Assembly: GCF_041296385.1 (NCBI RefSeq)
Contig: NW_027184085.1
Span: 12,457,301-12,521,300, forward strand
Direction of reading: 5' to 3'
DNA length: 64,000 nucleotides
DNA from: Aphelocoma coerulescens
Lineage: Eukaryota > Chordata > Aves > Passeriformes > Corvidae
Part shown: one piece after another, positions 51,201-64,000 of the stretch
Numbering within the stretch: position 1 is the first letter of the stretch
Layout of the letters: the number at the start of each line of letters is the position of its first letter
Notes under the pieces: generated by a model
Seen by the model: the letters and a program-made list of their open reading frames with translations, nothing else
Database searches by the model: none
What the model was told of the DNA's origin: nothing
Made by a program: the position numbers and the translations under genes

Positions 51201-52140
51201 CTTAACTATATCACTGACAAGAATAGCTCAAAAACCCATTTATAACTCTAAACTGGTTTGCTTTTTCATTATGAACTGTGTACATTATTTAACAATGTTT
51301 CTGTTATACACTGTACATACGTATAGAATTCAGCTTGTTAACTTAAACAGGAACTACTAATTTTTGTGCAGAAAAAGCCTAAATTCTGTTGATAAATCTA
51401 CTCTTTCCTGCAGTGCAAAAATGGTACACTATTAACCATTTGAGAAGTCAGGCTCTGATAGTGTTGATTAGCTGATTTTTTCTGTTACAAAGGGTAGACA
51501 GAAACCTGCACAACAGGTTGTGGGAGCTTGTTTCACACAAGGCTTTGTCTCATTACAATTTTCAGAAATAACCTGAAACTTGAAACTTTTACTGAGAAAA
51601 GCCACTTCCAATATTTAGCCTTCCCAGTCTTGGTCATAAACGGTACTAAGCACTAAAACTCCTGCCACACACAACATAGCAAATGGTTGATGGAATACTG
51701 CACACCTCCCAAAGGTTTAGTGCCTCCTACAAGGTCTTGGTTCAGGACTTTATTTTGATGCTTTGTCATTGTTCCTATTTTTAAATCATCATTATATGCT
51801 GCTATCTCACTATTTCAAGCCTGTGAATGTCGGTTCCAAGAAGCTAATTCAAAGAAGACAAAGCTACCTTGCCAAATTTAACTTTTCTGTTTCAAGAATT
51901 TTGTTAATGCAACTTTGTCAGATGGGATATTATACCCATTATCTAGTTATTAAAACTCAGAACAGAAAATGAACTTCAATCTTAATTTATTCTAAGATCA
52001 AGAGGGACTGGTAAAATCATGCTGCTCTGCATTGATTATCAAACACTACAATAAGGAAATAATTTGCTTAAATTTCTTCTTGAGCTACTGAGTGTGTGAA
52101 TGCAATCAATTTTCAGAAATATCTATGAAACAACTGCTGC

Positions 52141-52242
52141 TGTGCCTATATTTCAAGCAGGTAAACTGAGTCAGAGAAAAGTTCTCATGTCTTGGACATG
52201 ACTGCATACAAATCAATAGCAGTGCTAAGATTGAGGCTGAAG
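52141..52242 (+). mobile_element. MIR-like relic in intron 2
   Basis: GGTAAACTGAGTCAGAGAAA, AGTTCTCATGTCTTGGACAT, GACTGCATACAAATCAATAG and GTGCTAAGATTGAGGCTGAA follow the sense MIR order (GGGAAACTGAGGCACAGAGAAGTTAAGTGACTTGCCCAAGGTCACACAG...GGCAGAGC.GGGATTGGAAC). Confidence 0.5.
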
Positions 52243-54446
52243 AATTAGTAGCTGTTGTGTGTTGACCCATTTCAACATAATGCACTACCAGGGCACATTT
52301 TTTTCACATTGCAGAAATTCCTTCTGTAAACTGCAGTGCTGGGCAACCCTGTAATTATGCATAGAGCATGTTAGGATAAAAAAAGGCCAATAATTTTTGG
52401 CTCAACAGGTTTACATGGAACTTCAAAAACTCACTCTCACTACCAATAATATTCATTCAAACAGCCAACTTAGGTCACTTGGATGTACTGCTTGGATGGC
52501 AGTGGAACAGATAATCGAGCCCTTATAGCATAGCATAAGGACTAGTTCTTATAGCAGCCTCAGAAACCCTTACCAACCCCAGTGAGGCTTTGTACTAGTG
52601 CAGGGATTAATTCATGTGGAACTAATTGCAGGACTGTGGCCTAAGTAAGAAATCGGTCTAGCTCTATTTGCTTGTTACCCAGTTGTCAAAATGTAGTGCT
52701 CATTAAGTGCAGAAACAAAAGATCCAGATGGATTCTTTATATCTGAGAAATGTGTTTCTCATACAAAAAGAAAATAATGAGTATCTCAGCAGCAGAACTT
52801 AAAACTTTGTTGAAAAGAAGAGAAACTCTTAGGCAGGTCTTCTAAACAAGAGTAATTCAGATGCCCTTCTTCTACACATTTTATGATGTAATTTTACCTA
52901 AAAAAGAACAATTTATGCAAAATGCACTTTAGCTACCTGAACATAAATGAGACTAAACTAAATGCCTTCCAGTCCTGCCACTCTCTTCCATAACGTGAAC
53001 TCCATGCTTGGTGCCATTTGCATTTTAATCACTTTTCTCCCTGTCCTCCTGTAATACTGTTCTATTTTCTGTTCTACGCAAGATATTTCTCAGCTCCTCT
53101 AGCTTAACCAACCTGCTGACGTCCCTAAATCATGATCAGACAAACAGAGGTCACTGAATTGAGAGTCACAGCTGTTTTCTTTCACCAGCAGATGTCAATA
53201 ATCTAGTGTAGGAGGTATGACAGCATATTTTAGCTAGCAAAATTTGACATGAAAATATTATCCACTCTATGGAACTACCAATCAAAAAATCTTTAAATTA
53301 AAGCAAAACCACAAAGTGATTAAGAATTGGAACTAGAGCTGTCAAAACTGTTGAATGTTACAGCTCTTTCAGGATGTACTCAAGTTATAACAAGATTAGA
53401 ATTGAGCTAGAATGCTCTGCTGCCTATCACTGACGAGCAGTTTCATAAAACATTTTAGGAAATCTGAGTCTGCCTATCTTTCAAAAAGGGCAATCCCAGT
53501 CTTCTCCACAGTGCATTTCTATCAGTGAAATACCAACACCTGTGTAGCCATACAAAATAGCTGCCTCAAGGAATTGACCAGGCTAAAAATTGATCCAGTA
53601 AAATAAATTCTGATCCAGCTTTCTACACAGTCACAGTTAACCAAAATGCCAGTCCTAGACAGTCGGGAAGACCATGGAGTCATGAACGGAGAGATAGTTG
53701 AGTTTCACCATCTGTATGGTTAATGTGTTCCAGATAAAGCCATGTGTTATTTGGCTGGGTATAGAAGACCTACATCAGACAGGCACCAAGCCATTTCACA
53801 ATTGCAAATTGCAACTAGTCATGCCAGCTGACCAAGTAACTAAATAAATATGCAAACAAAGCTGTTGGTGGCAAGTACAGGGCAAAATCTTCACAGTTGT
53901 AGCTGGGAAATTTAGGTTGCCACACATCAGCCCATCTAAGGCTTCCATTTGTAAATGTATTTCAAGCATCATTTATCTGTTCCCAGCAAGATAAATGGAT
54001 CCAGGCATGCCCTTGCTACTGTCCCTCAGGCATTGAAACCCACCACTTAGTTATCCAGTAAGGCCTTCCAATGCTGATCATCTTCTTCTCTGCAAGTATC
54101 AGTATTCCTGAAGGTAAGCATGTGTGCAGCTGCTTACCTCCCACTTCTTTTTGACTACGAAAAGACCAAGCCACAAAGGGATTCTCAAATCTGTCCTGGT
54201 TATCCCTTTCAATCTGAAGCATATCTGCAGGACCAGGCCCCACAGAGTAAACAGGCACGGACAAGACTTCTGAAGACTGCTAGTTAGTATGTGTATTCAT
54301 TTCGTATATGATTACAGTCAAAATCCCAGAATTCAAGACACTTGGCCACAGTGCCTGGGATTGTTTCCTTTTCATTAGCACTCAAGACACCTTTGACAGT
54401 AATCCTGATTTTAAAAAATAGCAGCACAAAAATCCTTCTGAATAAC

Positions 54447-54854
54447 TGTTCTGATTCTGGCCAGGAGACGGTTAGTTTTTGCAGTAGCCGGGAGGGGGCT
54501 TGGCTGGGACCCAGCAGTTATTCTATACCACCTGACATCATTTTTGGGGCAAGGGGAAGGGGCCCCTTCCAGGTCTTAGAGCACGTTGGGGATTTCTGCA
54601 TGGTGAGCACTTGTGTGTGAATCGTTCGCCTCTTGTACACTTTGTTATTAAAATTATTACTGTTCTTCTTCTTATTTCATTGCTGTCTCTAGTAAATTGT
54701 TCTTATCTCAAGGCATGATGTCTACATGTTGTGCCTCCAGTTCTCCTCTCTATCCCACCACAAGGGAGGGAGCAGAGAACTGAGCAAGCTACCCATGGTT
54801 GGCATTGTTTCACTGGGAGCACTAAATTGGGAACACCGTTCCAAAACCATGACA
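54447..54854 (+). mobile_element. Solo ERV LTR in intron 2, sense orientation
   Basis: Starts TGTTCTGATTCTGGCCAGGA, carries TTATTCTATACCACCTGACA, a late CTCTAGTAAATTGTTCTTAT segment, and ends AAACCATGACA at 54854. It belongs to the same broad LTR group as the copy at 13.8-14.4 kb, with internal deletions. ATAAC (54442-54446) and ATAAT (54855-54859) flank it, consistent with a worn 5-base target duplication. The hexamer that is ATTAAA in related LTRs reads AGTAAA here (54691-54696). The LTR ends 178 bases before the acceptor of the next coding exon. Confidence 0.8.
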
Positions 54855-55032
54855 ATAATTTCAAGTTTTCAGTAGGACTACTCATAGTAGTAGATGATAC
54901 TGGAGAAAGTAAATCAGTGTAGTAAAAACTGTTACAATTAGATATGTCAAGTAAGTACTCTACAGATGGTCATGTTCAGATGTTACTACTACTTTAAAAG
55001 ACTGAGTAATGATATCTTTTTCCTCCCTTCAG

Positions 55033-55170
55033 GTGTAATCCTGGGATTTTCTCTTCGATCATATAAGATGAGCTATCGGGAAGTGAAGTACTTTTCATTT
55101 CCAGGAGAACTACTCATGAGAATGCTGCAGATGCTGGTCCTGCCATTAATTGTCTCCAGTTTAGTCACAG
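55033..55170 (+). CDS. SLC1A3: SLC1A3 second coding exon, residues 61-107 (partial codons at both ends)
   Basis: This 138-base exon is bounded by a pyrimidine-rich acceptor (tcctcccttcag at 55021-55032) and a donor (ACAG|gtaaac at 55171). It is phase 1 to phase 1, so it joins in frame to the exon ending at 37700 through a split Gly codon. It encodes the end of membrane helix 1 (VILGFSL), the short loop [13 protein letters not shown], and the start of helix 2, with the family signature [19 protein letters not shown] followed by VSSLVTG. The FPGE and MLQMLVLPL motifs are hallmark residues of the SLC1 dicarboxylate/amino-acid:cation symporter family. No exon carrying the following segment (it begins MAALDSK in mammals) is visible up to 64000, so the remaining roughly 435 residues lie downstream. 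Compared with remembered mammalian sequence, the loop reads RSYK where mammals have RPYR. Confidence 0.96.
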
Positions 55171-55645
55171 GTAAACAAAAACAAAACAAAACACACCCAC
55201 ATTTTTCTCTTCTTTTAAATAATTTTATAAAGATGTACACACCAAAATCTAAAAAGTAACCATTCTATATCCTGTAAGTGCTATAACCTGCAGAAGGACA
55301 TAGCATTGCTATTGCTGTTTTAGAGACAATGTAATAAGACACTTGAATTGATCTACAGAGAAACTGAAAGACGTTTTTCTGAATTCCGAGACAGACTAAC
55401 TGTACAAGTTACTATATGTGGCTGCTATGAAACTGACTCTGTACTCCACTCTCTTCCCTTACTTTCTGAACAGATATTTCTTCCACAATGTCCTATTGTT
55501 ATCAAAGATAACATATCTCAAAAACACACTGCCAAAACCCAAGAAAGTTGAAACTGTTGATTGTGGGCAATAACACATGCCTGTAACCACAGATATGTGA
55601 AACATCTGTCTGCCTCCTCGTGTTCCAGCAACAGATTAGAAAAAA

Positions 55646-56090
55646 TGGAATCCTATCATAGAAAGGCTTGGGTTGGAAGGGGCCTTAAAGGGCATCTGGT
55701 TCCAACCGTCCTGCCACGGGCAGGGACACCTTCCAGATTGCTCAGAGCCACATCCAACCTGTTCTTGAACACTGCCAGGGATGGGGCATATGCAGCTTCT
55801 CTGGGCAACCTCTGCCAGTGCCCCATCACACTTAGCAAAGATTTTACTCCTGAGATCTAATCTAAACCCACCTTCTTTTAGTTTAAGCCGTCTCCTCTTC
55901 TATCACTACAAGCCCTCTTATAGGCCCTTCAGGTACTGGAAGGTGTTCTAAGGTCTCCCTGGAACCTTCTCTTCCAGGCTGAGCAACCCCAGTGCTCTCA
56001 GCCTGTCCTCATGAGAGAGGTACTTCAGCCCTCTGATCATTTTCACGACTTCCTCTGGACCCACTCCAATGAGTCCATGTCCATTGGTGA
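55646..56090 (-). mobile_element. CR1 LINE fragment (end of ORF2 and 3' tail) in intron 3
   Basis: Reverse-strand copy. Its 3' end at the left edge reads TCATAGAAAGGCTTGGGTTG and GGTTCCAACCGTCCTGCCAC. On the minus strand, short frames preserve CR1 ORF2 C-terminal pieces: HWQRLPREAAYAPSLAVF and, further 5', MIRGLKYLSHEDRLRALGLL. The two pieces are separated by frame breaks. It is better preserved than the copy at 18.5 kb. Confidence 0.92.
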
Positions 56091-59000
56091 TAGATGGGAT
56101 AGAATGGAAAGTTTGGAAGAAATTTAATTCCATCAGTTCTGTTTTGTTATCTTCTGGTCAGCAAATCTATTAAGCTTTGACCACTCTTTACCAAGTTGTC
56201 CCTCTAACTAGTGATATATTTAATTTCTTATGATGATATATGCCTTGGCATTCCACCCAAGGTACATGGAAGACCTCTCAGATTTGTTATGAATGTTCAG
56301 GATGTACCTGTGATGTATTTATTCTATCAATTACCTGAAGAAAAGAAGGCATGGATTTTAGTCTATCAACAAATCAGCTTGGAGAATTTAATCAAAATCA
56401 CCCACTGTGCAGTCCTAGGATCTAAAACACCAAATACACTACCTTGATTGACAGAGGATCCAGAGACTATAAGTTGTTTTCTATTTAATTGATTGTCAAA
56501 TATGTTAATATAAAGATCTCTTAAAAATGCAAATGAGCACAGACTCATATCTTCACAGAAACCAAGGGAGTGTGTATGAGTATAAGGTGTTAATGCAACA
56601 GCAGGAAACTCGGGTATTCACAGTAACAAAACCGTTTGCCTTCTCATATTCCAAGGAAAAAGTGAAGTTTGTTTCTGTACACACACATTATATGGATACT
56701 GAAAATTAAATGAGCCCTGAAACTAGGGAGTGATTTTTAAGTTTTGTAGGGGAAATGATGGTAGGTTTTATTCCCAATCAGGGCATAATTCTATTACATG
56801 TCATACTTTCTCCCATCTTCTTGTCCCTTTCACCTGTAGAACTCCCTGGGTTGGTGGGACACTGATAGAAGAACCATTAAAAGTAGAAAAGGAGAGACTT
56901 TTACCCTTTTTCGGTGCCAGCTGAGACTGGCACTGCTGCTCAATTTTGCAGGATGAATTATTGCAGGAGAATTTAACTGTTGAATTCTCAATTCCTTATA
57001 ACTCTGCAATCTGAGAGAGAGCTCAAGGTAAATTAGGAAACTAGGTAGATCATCCTATACAAGGATTTGAATGATTTTTAACAATCTAAGTAGAAACACA
57101 GGTAAAGATCAAGAAATTACCTTAGAGAGTCACAAGCATCACAAGGAGCTGGACTTTTGATAAAACAAGTTCATTTGCTGTGTCACCAGGTCTCAGTAGA
57201 GATTTTGTGAAACATCAGAAAAAAAAGTTTCCAAGTAATCCTATTCTGAAAAGAATCTTCATTCTCTGGATTCAAACAATACCCCTCTTTTTGATGTGTT
57301 TTTTCTTTCCCTTTAAAGCCCTTTATCCTTTTTTAAGCCTTTTTTTTTGTAACAATCATTTCCTTTATTATAGACAGGCATTTGGCAAAGAGAAATCTTA
57401 CCCATCTGTAAGATTTGTCCTATTATCATACAAGTGCCTTGTAATATTAAATGGATTATACTTAGAGATTCCCTTTGAAGTAGAGACAGTAATTTTCAAG
57501 GTGAATAACAACATTTTAAACTTCTTGAATTGGGTAGGGAACAATCAAAGAAAACTCAATGCAATTCACAAATAGCAGATTTAATTTCTTTTTAAAAATC
57601 CTTCAGTACAGCAGGACTATGCCCTTTTTCATGGGAATAAAATACTTTTCTGAGTTTATTCTGAAAACTGTGGAAAAAAACCTGTTTTCTACACTGAACA
57701 ATACCTCATTTAGCATACAAATTGTTTTTTAAAAGGGATGTTTTTACGTATTTGCTGCAGAACTCTCACACACAAATGAACATACAGGCATTACTGAATA
57801 TCTAAATCATAATTAAATATAACCTATATAGGTGTACTACTGTGCCATTTGATGTATGGTTGGATTCTTTTTTACACATTATATAATTAATTGGATAAAA
57901 GTCTAATACTTCTCAAGTCAGTCTTAAGACCACTCAGTATCCTTAAGCCAAATCTCTTATTTCCTGTATTTTGTTTGGCAAAGCATAGTGGATGCCTCTT
58001 AACTAACTTAGAAGTTACTCCTCCAGGTCTTATGCTGACAACATACTTGCTTCTTCCAATTGTCAATTATTTGAATAATATTTTGCTGTTTGCAGGAGCG
58101 ACAGTGTCTCCTAGACATGATATTCTGGGTTTCCTTTTGTATTTATGCAAGAGTGATGGATGTAACTGTGGCAAAACCATAACCTATGGTCTCTGTGGTA
58201 TTAGAAATAGGCTGGGGATGGTTACATTCCCTCGCAAACTTTGTGAATGTCAAAGAAATTAGAATAAAATCAAACTAATACTTAATGGGCTGTTATATAA
58301 ATAAAAGATAAATTGAGAAACTGAAGACTTCTGCTATACAGGTAAACAGTTCTGATGTTTATTCACAGACCTCAGGAAAATAAACTATCCAAAGTGAAGT
58401 CAAGCTAGTCATATTTCTTTACCCCTTGTTTCCGTATTTAATGAAAGCAGCAATGTAGGATCATTCAGAGGCTTTTAGTCACCTTTGCCTTATGACTTAC
58501 CATCATTGCACATAGTTCAAGCAGGTATGCAGCTTTCTCCATGAGATTCTATCTTCTGATGTGTGTGTTACCAGGCATGTACTAACATCTGCTTGGGAGA
58601 AAATGGAGGTTACTTGCATACCATTCACTATCTTTTAATGTTTATAGGAAAATATGATTATATGCATGTCTATTATTTATTTTTGTGGTCTAGACACAAA
58701 TTCAGCTGTTGGGCTTTATTGTCTACAGTCTTTAAAATGAGAGAACTCCCAAGTCAGCATTCCCAATTGGGATCTCATATAAAGTCAAAGGCAAAATTAA
58801 AACATGGTGTATGAGAGACAATATAAATAACCAAATAAATAGATTAAATTCCCATTTGGATTGCATTATTGCCAAGTCTTTAATATTAATTTAAATATGA
58901 ATTCTTATACAAACAGAGGACTGAAAATTTTACTCTGTTTTGAATTTGCAGCAGTTATACAAGAAAAAATATTTTATGCTTTCTCATTTCTTTACAGCTT

Positions 59001-60689
59001 GAAGCATCTGACATTAAAATTGACACAGTTATTTTAAAATACATATTGTCCCTAAAAGGTATATAAAAAATGCATATGATAACAATTCAACTCATCATGA
59101 AATTGGCAAAGCTGGAGAAAATTGCATCAGCAATAAGAGTACTATGCATTAATATTTTTTGAGCTGTTATAGCAAGATGGTAATGAAATTGAAATTCCAG
59201 TCCTTAAAACTAGCCCACAAGGTTTTTTTCTGTGAGTTTCAGGTATTCATTGAATATAATGTTGTCACAATGAGGTATCCTTTCCTAACAAAAACATTTA
59301 TTTCCTGAAATCCCTTCCACAAGGAAGCTTCACAACCGGTCTTTATAAAGAGCACAGTTTGTACATAACATTTGTGAGAAATATTAAAGCTAGAGAAATT
59401 TTATAAGGGTTATGTGCAAATATTTTCACAATTCTAGTCACAGTTCAGTTTAACAGACAGGTTGCTTTTCCTTCCACAAAATTTTGAGAGCTTGGAATTT
59501 AGTTTTTACAGGGACCACTGTTTTTAAATGCAAGTGAACAGGGATTAAATTCTGTGCTATTCTTTCAAATATCTTTGTCTGGTAAATCGTAACAAAACAT
59601 AAAAAGCCCATTCAAGGCATGACAATAATTTTTCCTGCACATTGCAGAGACATTAAGTATACAGTTTATTTAATAACACACATCAAGATAGGGAAGGAGG
59701 AGTATAGAAACAGTGAAACTGAGGTCTGCTGGCTCACGAAAGATTACACAGCAATTATAGAATCAAGCAAAGATTCCATTTGTGAATACCAATACAACAC
59801 ACTGTGCACTAGACAATACTGGTTGTCCAAACTGTTGATGGGAGTAACACTAATGTGGTGCACACGAGTCTTAACCACTTACCAGGATTTTGTGTGCAAG
59901 AGTCTGTACAAACACAGATGGTGAATCTCCTTCTCAAAAAAGAAGGCTGTATGGAAAAACAGTGTAAAAGGATGAGCAGAGAAGATTTACTTCACAGAGG
60001 AAGAGCATTTTAACATGCAGATTGTATAATGTCTCCGTTTATATTCACTCCTCTTTCTAATTCAAATAATAATGTAGCTTTTGCTAATGGGTTCTGGAAG
60101 ACACAGAAGCTTCCCTGCCTCTATGGGGTTTCAATAACTGTCAACAACACTGAGTACTGCAGGAGACACAAGTGATTTTGCTTGGGGCAGACTGAGAGAC
60201 ATAAGGTTTTATCCCGAAACTTTATCAAAATGTTCATAGTAGTTACTGCCACAAAAACTATAGAAAGTATTGACAAAGAGCAGAAAGCAGGAATTTCCAT
60301 GAATGGATGCTTCCGAACTAACCTCAGATGTGCATACGATGCTTTTGATTTCAGCTATCAAAGGAATGCAATGAACGGTGCTTGCTAAAAGCATTCAGTA
60401 AGGAATAAAGGCTATCCCCCCAATGAGATAAAATAAAGGCACACAAAGTCACTCAAGTAATATAACAAAGCACTCTCAGGGTTCACAACTAACAGACAAG
60501 CTGTAGCTGCAGTTGCTTAAAATTGCCTCCAATGAAACAAGAGTAATGTTCAAACAACTGAACTTGAGATATTCTCCAAGTCCCTCCCTTACCTAAGTCA
60601 GGAAAAATGCAGCATCTGGACATTAACATATTCAATTGCAGAAAGGCAGTTTTTTCCCAATGCTACTTGTGGATGCAAAATGTGGAAAG

Positions 60690-60757
60690 TCAGTGTTGTG
60701 AGATGTTGTGTAACCTTAGGCAAATCATGTTTTCCTTTTGTATCTCTGCTTTTTTCC
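60690..60757 (-). mobile_element. Possible MIR-like relic in intron 3
   Basis: TGTGTAACCTTAGGCAAATC, TTTTCCTTTTGTATCTCTGC and TTTTTTCCTC resemble the reverse-strand MIR segment (TGTGTGACCTTGGGCAAGTCACTTAACCTCTCTGTGCCTCAGTTTCCTC). Short and uncertain. Confidence 0.4.
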
Positions 60758-63700
60758 TCCCTTCAGATGTAGTGTTGGTGAAGTGTTGTTTGCGGTTTTT
60801 TTATAGCTACTAGCCAGAAAAGAATATGACTATATGTGATGGAAAACTCAGCAGATGCATATAGCTATTTTAGTTATATATATTTAGGATTTAAACTAGG
60901 TTGTATGACAGGGGACTGTGATACAATGGCTCAGCCTCCCACATCCAGATAGCAGATGTACACTGCCTTCTGTAAAGACATAATTCTAGAAAACAGGCTA
61001 ATGTTATTACAGTTAAGAAATTAAGTTTTGTATTTGCCTTTCTAACATTGAAATGAGACAGTAAACAATCCACCAAGTGTAACTACATGAAAACGCTATC
61101 AATCATATCAAACCCCTATCCTCTAGTAGTTTTTTTCATTTTGGCAATGGCAATCTCCTTTATTAACATATGAAATTAGTAGCAGTAAACATAAAGGGCC
61201 AGAATTTCTCTTTTACTCTCTTAACCCCTCACATCAGAGCACACAATACAGAGGTGTCTGGCATAAAGAGACTTGTGCATTACCTCTTCAAAAAAGAGGC
61301 TGTGAAACCAACATGTGTCTAGGTTTGTGAATCCATAGTGCTTGAAGCCTCTAACTAGCTCCTGTGTTCTCCTGTCTATTGGCTGAGAAGTGTACTGTGG
61401 AAAAAAGGCTGTCACCTACTACAAGGTCCCAGGTGCTGTCTCCTATCAGCTACAATATTTATGGTAATTTCAACAGATGGAAAGTCTCTCATTCAGGCAG
61501 AACAGACCTGTGGAGCCAGTTATCGTTATCTCAGGAAAAAAAGAAAAGGAGAGACCTAGCAGTAATTCCCTTTAATTCATTCTGCCAGAACAGACAGATA
61601 ACCAGTGCCTGTGAAACATCTTAGTACTTACAGTTAAGCTGGAAGGTAAAAACATTAATAAAAGTCAGTCTTACTCTGCTGTGTTTAAGAAAAGTTTAAG
61701 AAACACAGTGTTCCTGATTCAGTTCATATAGCTCATACACAAAATCCAAGAAGCAGTTAAGCAGTTGTTTGGTCAGTTTAGCTGAACCAGAGCAATGAAT
61801 CCATTTTCCAAAGTCTAAAAATTGGCATATTTTCTGATTTTCCCAAAATTCTGATTTTGGCAAGGTCTAAAGAAAGAATTTTAGAAGTCAGAATAATAAA
61901 TAGTCACCAAGTCAATAAAAAGTTTTACACTGATCTCAGCTGACTCCAGTTATAGGGGAAAGAATTAACAAATTCTCTCTGAACAAAGCACTTCCTAGAT
62001 TGTCAGTGCATTTGAGCTGCCTATGTACTTGTATTAGGATCTCTCTGCAGAGGAATCCTGTAGACATCTTCTGTAGTATTAAGCCTCTATGAGTAACCAA
62101 TCCATGGACATACCAGGAGTGTATTATTTTTTCATTTATGACTTTCTTTTAATGCCTAAAATATTATTTTACAAGTAACTTACCTTCTTTTTAGGCAACT
62201 CTTCCCTCTCCCTTCTCCCACCCAAAGCTTTATAAGCATGTCAACATTGTAAAAGCTGAATCGCACAGCAGCTTTAATTTTATGCACTTGTACATTTCAT
62301 GCACACATGAGTTCATGCATTCATGTAGGTATTTGCATATGCAATTTACATAACTGGATGACACAGTTACTTAATTTGAACACCCACCTACTTTTTCACA
62401 CAAATAAAGGAAAACTCATGCTATATTTGTGTGTGTCCAAAATAGAGACCCTCTTAAAATGTGGGCATATAAATTGCTAAGTTAGTAGGGATCCTGTTAT
62501 CTTGTAAACAGAATAACCTGTTGGGTTTGGCCAATTGAAGAAATATTACAAATATTGATCCATGTTCAGAAACAATTTCATCTCAGACTAGAATCTTTAT
62601 GGTAGATTCAGGCCAATGGCAGCTAAAAATATACAAACACAAAACTGTAACATAACTATTATAAAGACCTTCCCTTCAGTACCTGTATTTCTGTGTAAAA
62701 AAAAGTGTATCAAGTCTGGCATATAACTTTTAAAAATCATTATTTGTATAGGCACTCAAAGGTGAAAAAATTGGAACCTTTTTATATATTCCACAGTCTT
62801 TAAGGGAATGTGGGCAATTTATGTTTCATAATTATGCCACACATTTCTGAAATATTTTGGACAAATATTTTTAAAATTAAAAAACTGAGTTTAAATAGCA
62901 GGCATCTACATTAAAAAAAAAGAAGAAGAAAAACAGGTAGTTTAGGAAGCATTCAGCACCTAGGAACATCAACTTTCATGTCAAAACACAGAAGAAATGA
63001 TGTGCAGATTCTGAGCATGCTGACAATCAGTTAGGAAATAAACTATATCCAGCATTTTGCAAGGCATGGATGTTAGAAAATCATAATGAAATGTCATGAG
63101 TATTTGTACAAAAAATATATCTTTGGGTGGAACCTCTTCCTCAAAACCTGTTATATATCTTAATCTGTGCCAATACTAAAAGCAAGGACTTCAGAAAGGT
63201 TCATCAAATTAAATTATAACTCATTATTTCTGAACCATTTCTGAAGCAATTTGGCAATAGGGGATACACAGAAGTCTATCTTCACAAGAGCCTAAGAGAA
63301 CAATTCTAAGTGAATTCTTAGTCAGATCTGACTAAGAATTAAAATGCAATAGCAGCAGAGATTAAATTCCTGCATAAAATGACAGTCTCTGTAAGATAAA
63401 ATTTGATTATGCCATAAAAAAGAAAACGTAAGAAGACAATGAGCATCCAAAAGCAGAAATACACAGCAGTGTGGTTTTTGAAGTCTTAGGCTCTGTGAGC
63501 AGCAGTGCACAAACAGCAGGGGTGTTCAAGAACAAAGTCTGCAATAACTAAAGATAGTAAAACTAGAAAACTCCTCTAAAATAATTCAATTTTGCTAGTG
63601 GTCCTTAACTGAAGGCTGATTTAAACTTCATTGCAAGTATAACTTTAGCTGCTGCCCAAAGTATTGAGTAACAGGTTGTTATACTTTTATTCAGTTTGCA

Positions 63701-64000
63701 TTCTGCATGTGATTCCAGCTGGATTGACAATAGGGAGCACCCTCCCACCCACATAGACTTAGTTTTGCTTTTATGTCTTAGTTCAAATGCATAACATCAA
63801 TACTTTGCTTCCTGACAAAACAAAAATCAAAAACTGTTGAACGAACAAACAAGAATTAAAGCATCTTGCCTGAGCACTGGTGGACCATTGTAAAACCACA
63901 GTCTCCTTCTTAACATTTTAGTCGAGGGCAGAAGGACTGAAAATACATTAAGGAAAACTCAAAACACTTTTTTGAGTTTAATACGAATATGTGTTGGTTA

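Larger units (their letters stand above)
37701..55032 (+). other. SLC1A3: SLC1A3 intron 2 (between the first two coding exons)
   Basis: A 17.3 kb phase-1 intron running from gtgagtaatt to cccttcag. It carries a sense CR1 fragment at 43815-44304, an ATTT-rich tract near 45180-45240, a MIR-like relic at about 52141-52242 and a sense solo LTR at 54447-54854. I see no additional exon in the intervals between these. The short open frames there look like chance. Confidence 0.93.
55171..64000 (+). other. SLC1A3: Start of SLC1A3 intron 3 (runs off the window)
   Basis: Intronic sequence begins at the donor gtaaacaaaa (55171) and continues past the window end. It holds an antisense CR1 fragment (about 55646-56090) and a possible MIR-like relic near 60690-60757. 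The next transporter exon was looked for by its expected protein and not found, so this intron is at least 8.8 kb. Confidence 0.88.

Noticed and set aside
55171..64000. Search for the third SLC1A3 coding exon
   Set aside because: No frame beginning with the expected MAALDSK-type segment, nor later transporter motifs, was seen; the exon must lie beyond the window.

Overview
The window is vertebrate nuclear DNA, almost certainly from a bird. Six CR1-type LINE fragments, three avian-type solo LTRs and a few old CORE-SINE (MIR-like) relics lie in AT-rich, intron-poor-in-coding sequence. Nothing bacterial, plasmid, phage or CRISPR-like was seen. The LTR families look like those common in songbirds and other Neoaves rather than chicken-specific ones, but I cannot name the species.

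The only protein-coding gene I can support is the 5' part of SLC1A3 (EAAT1/GLAST, the glial glutamate/aspartate transporter) on the + strand. Its first coding exon is 37426-37700 (ATG at 37520) and the next is 55033-55170. Together they encode residues 1-106 plus the first base of codon 107, out of about 542 in the human protein. Both exon junctions are phase 1 with clean GT-AG sites. A CpG-rich, probably non-coding first exon ends at a strong donor at 35702/35703. The promoter should lie just upstream, around 35.15-35.5 kb. The rest of the transporter is downstream of this window.

Layout: 1-35150 is gene-free 5' flanking DNA holding CR1 fragments, two solo LTRs (7.9-8.9 kb and 13.8-14.4 kb), MIR-like relics and simple repeats. 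35150-35750 is the promoter/first-exon region. 35703-37425 is intron 1, with a striking T25...A21 inverted homopolymer pair. 37701-55032 is a 17.3 kb intron 2, with one CR1 copy and a sense-oriented LTR ending about 180 bases before the next exon. 55171-64000 is the start of intron 3, with another CR1 copy. The neighbouring gene expected from mammalian synteny (RANBP3L, divergent) was not recognised.

I did not find a new biological system. The observations most worth a check are the two predicted upstream ORFs and the T25-CCCAG acceptor-like site in the SLC1A3 leader, the T25/A21 hairpin in intron 1, the LTR next to coding exon 2, and the MIR-like relics as possible regulatory DNA.
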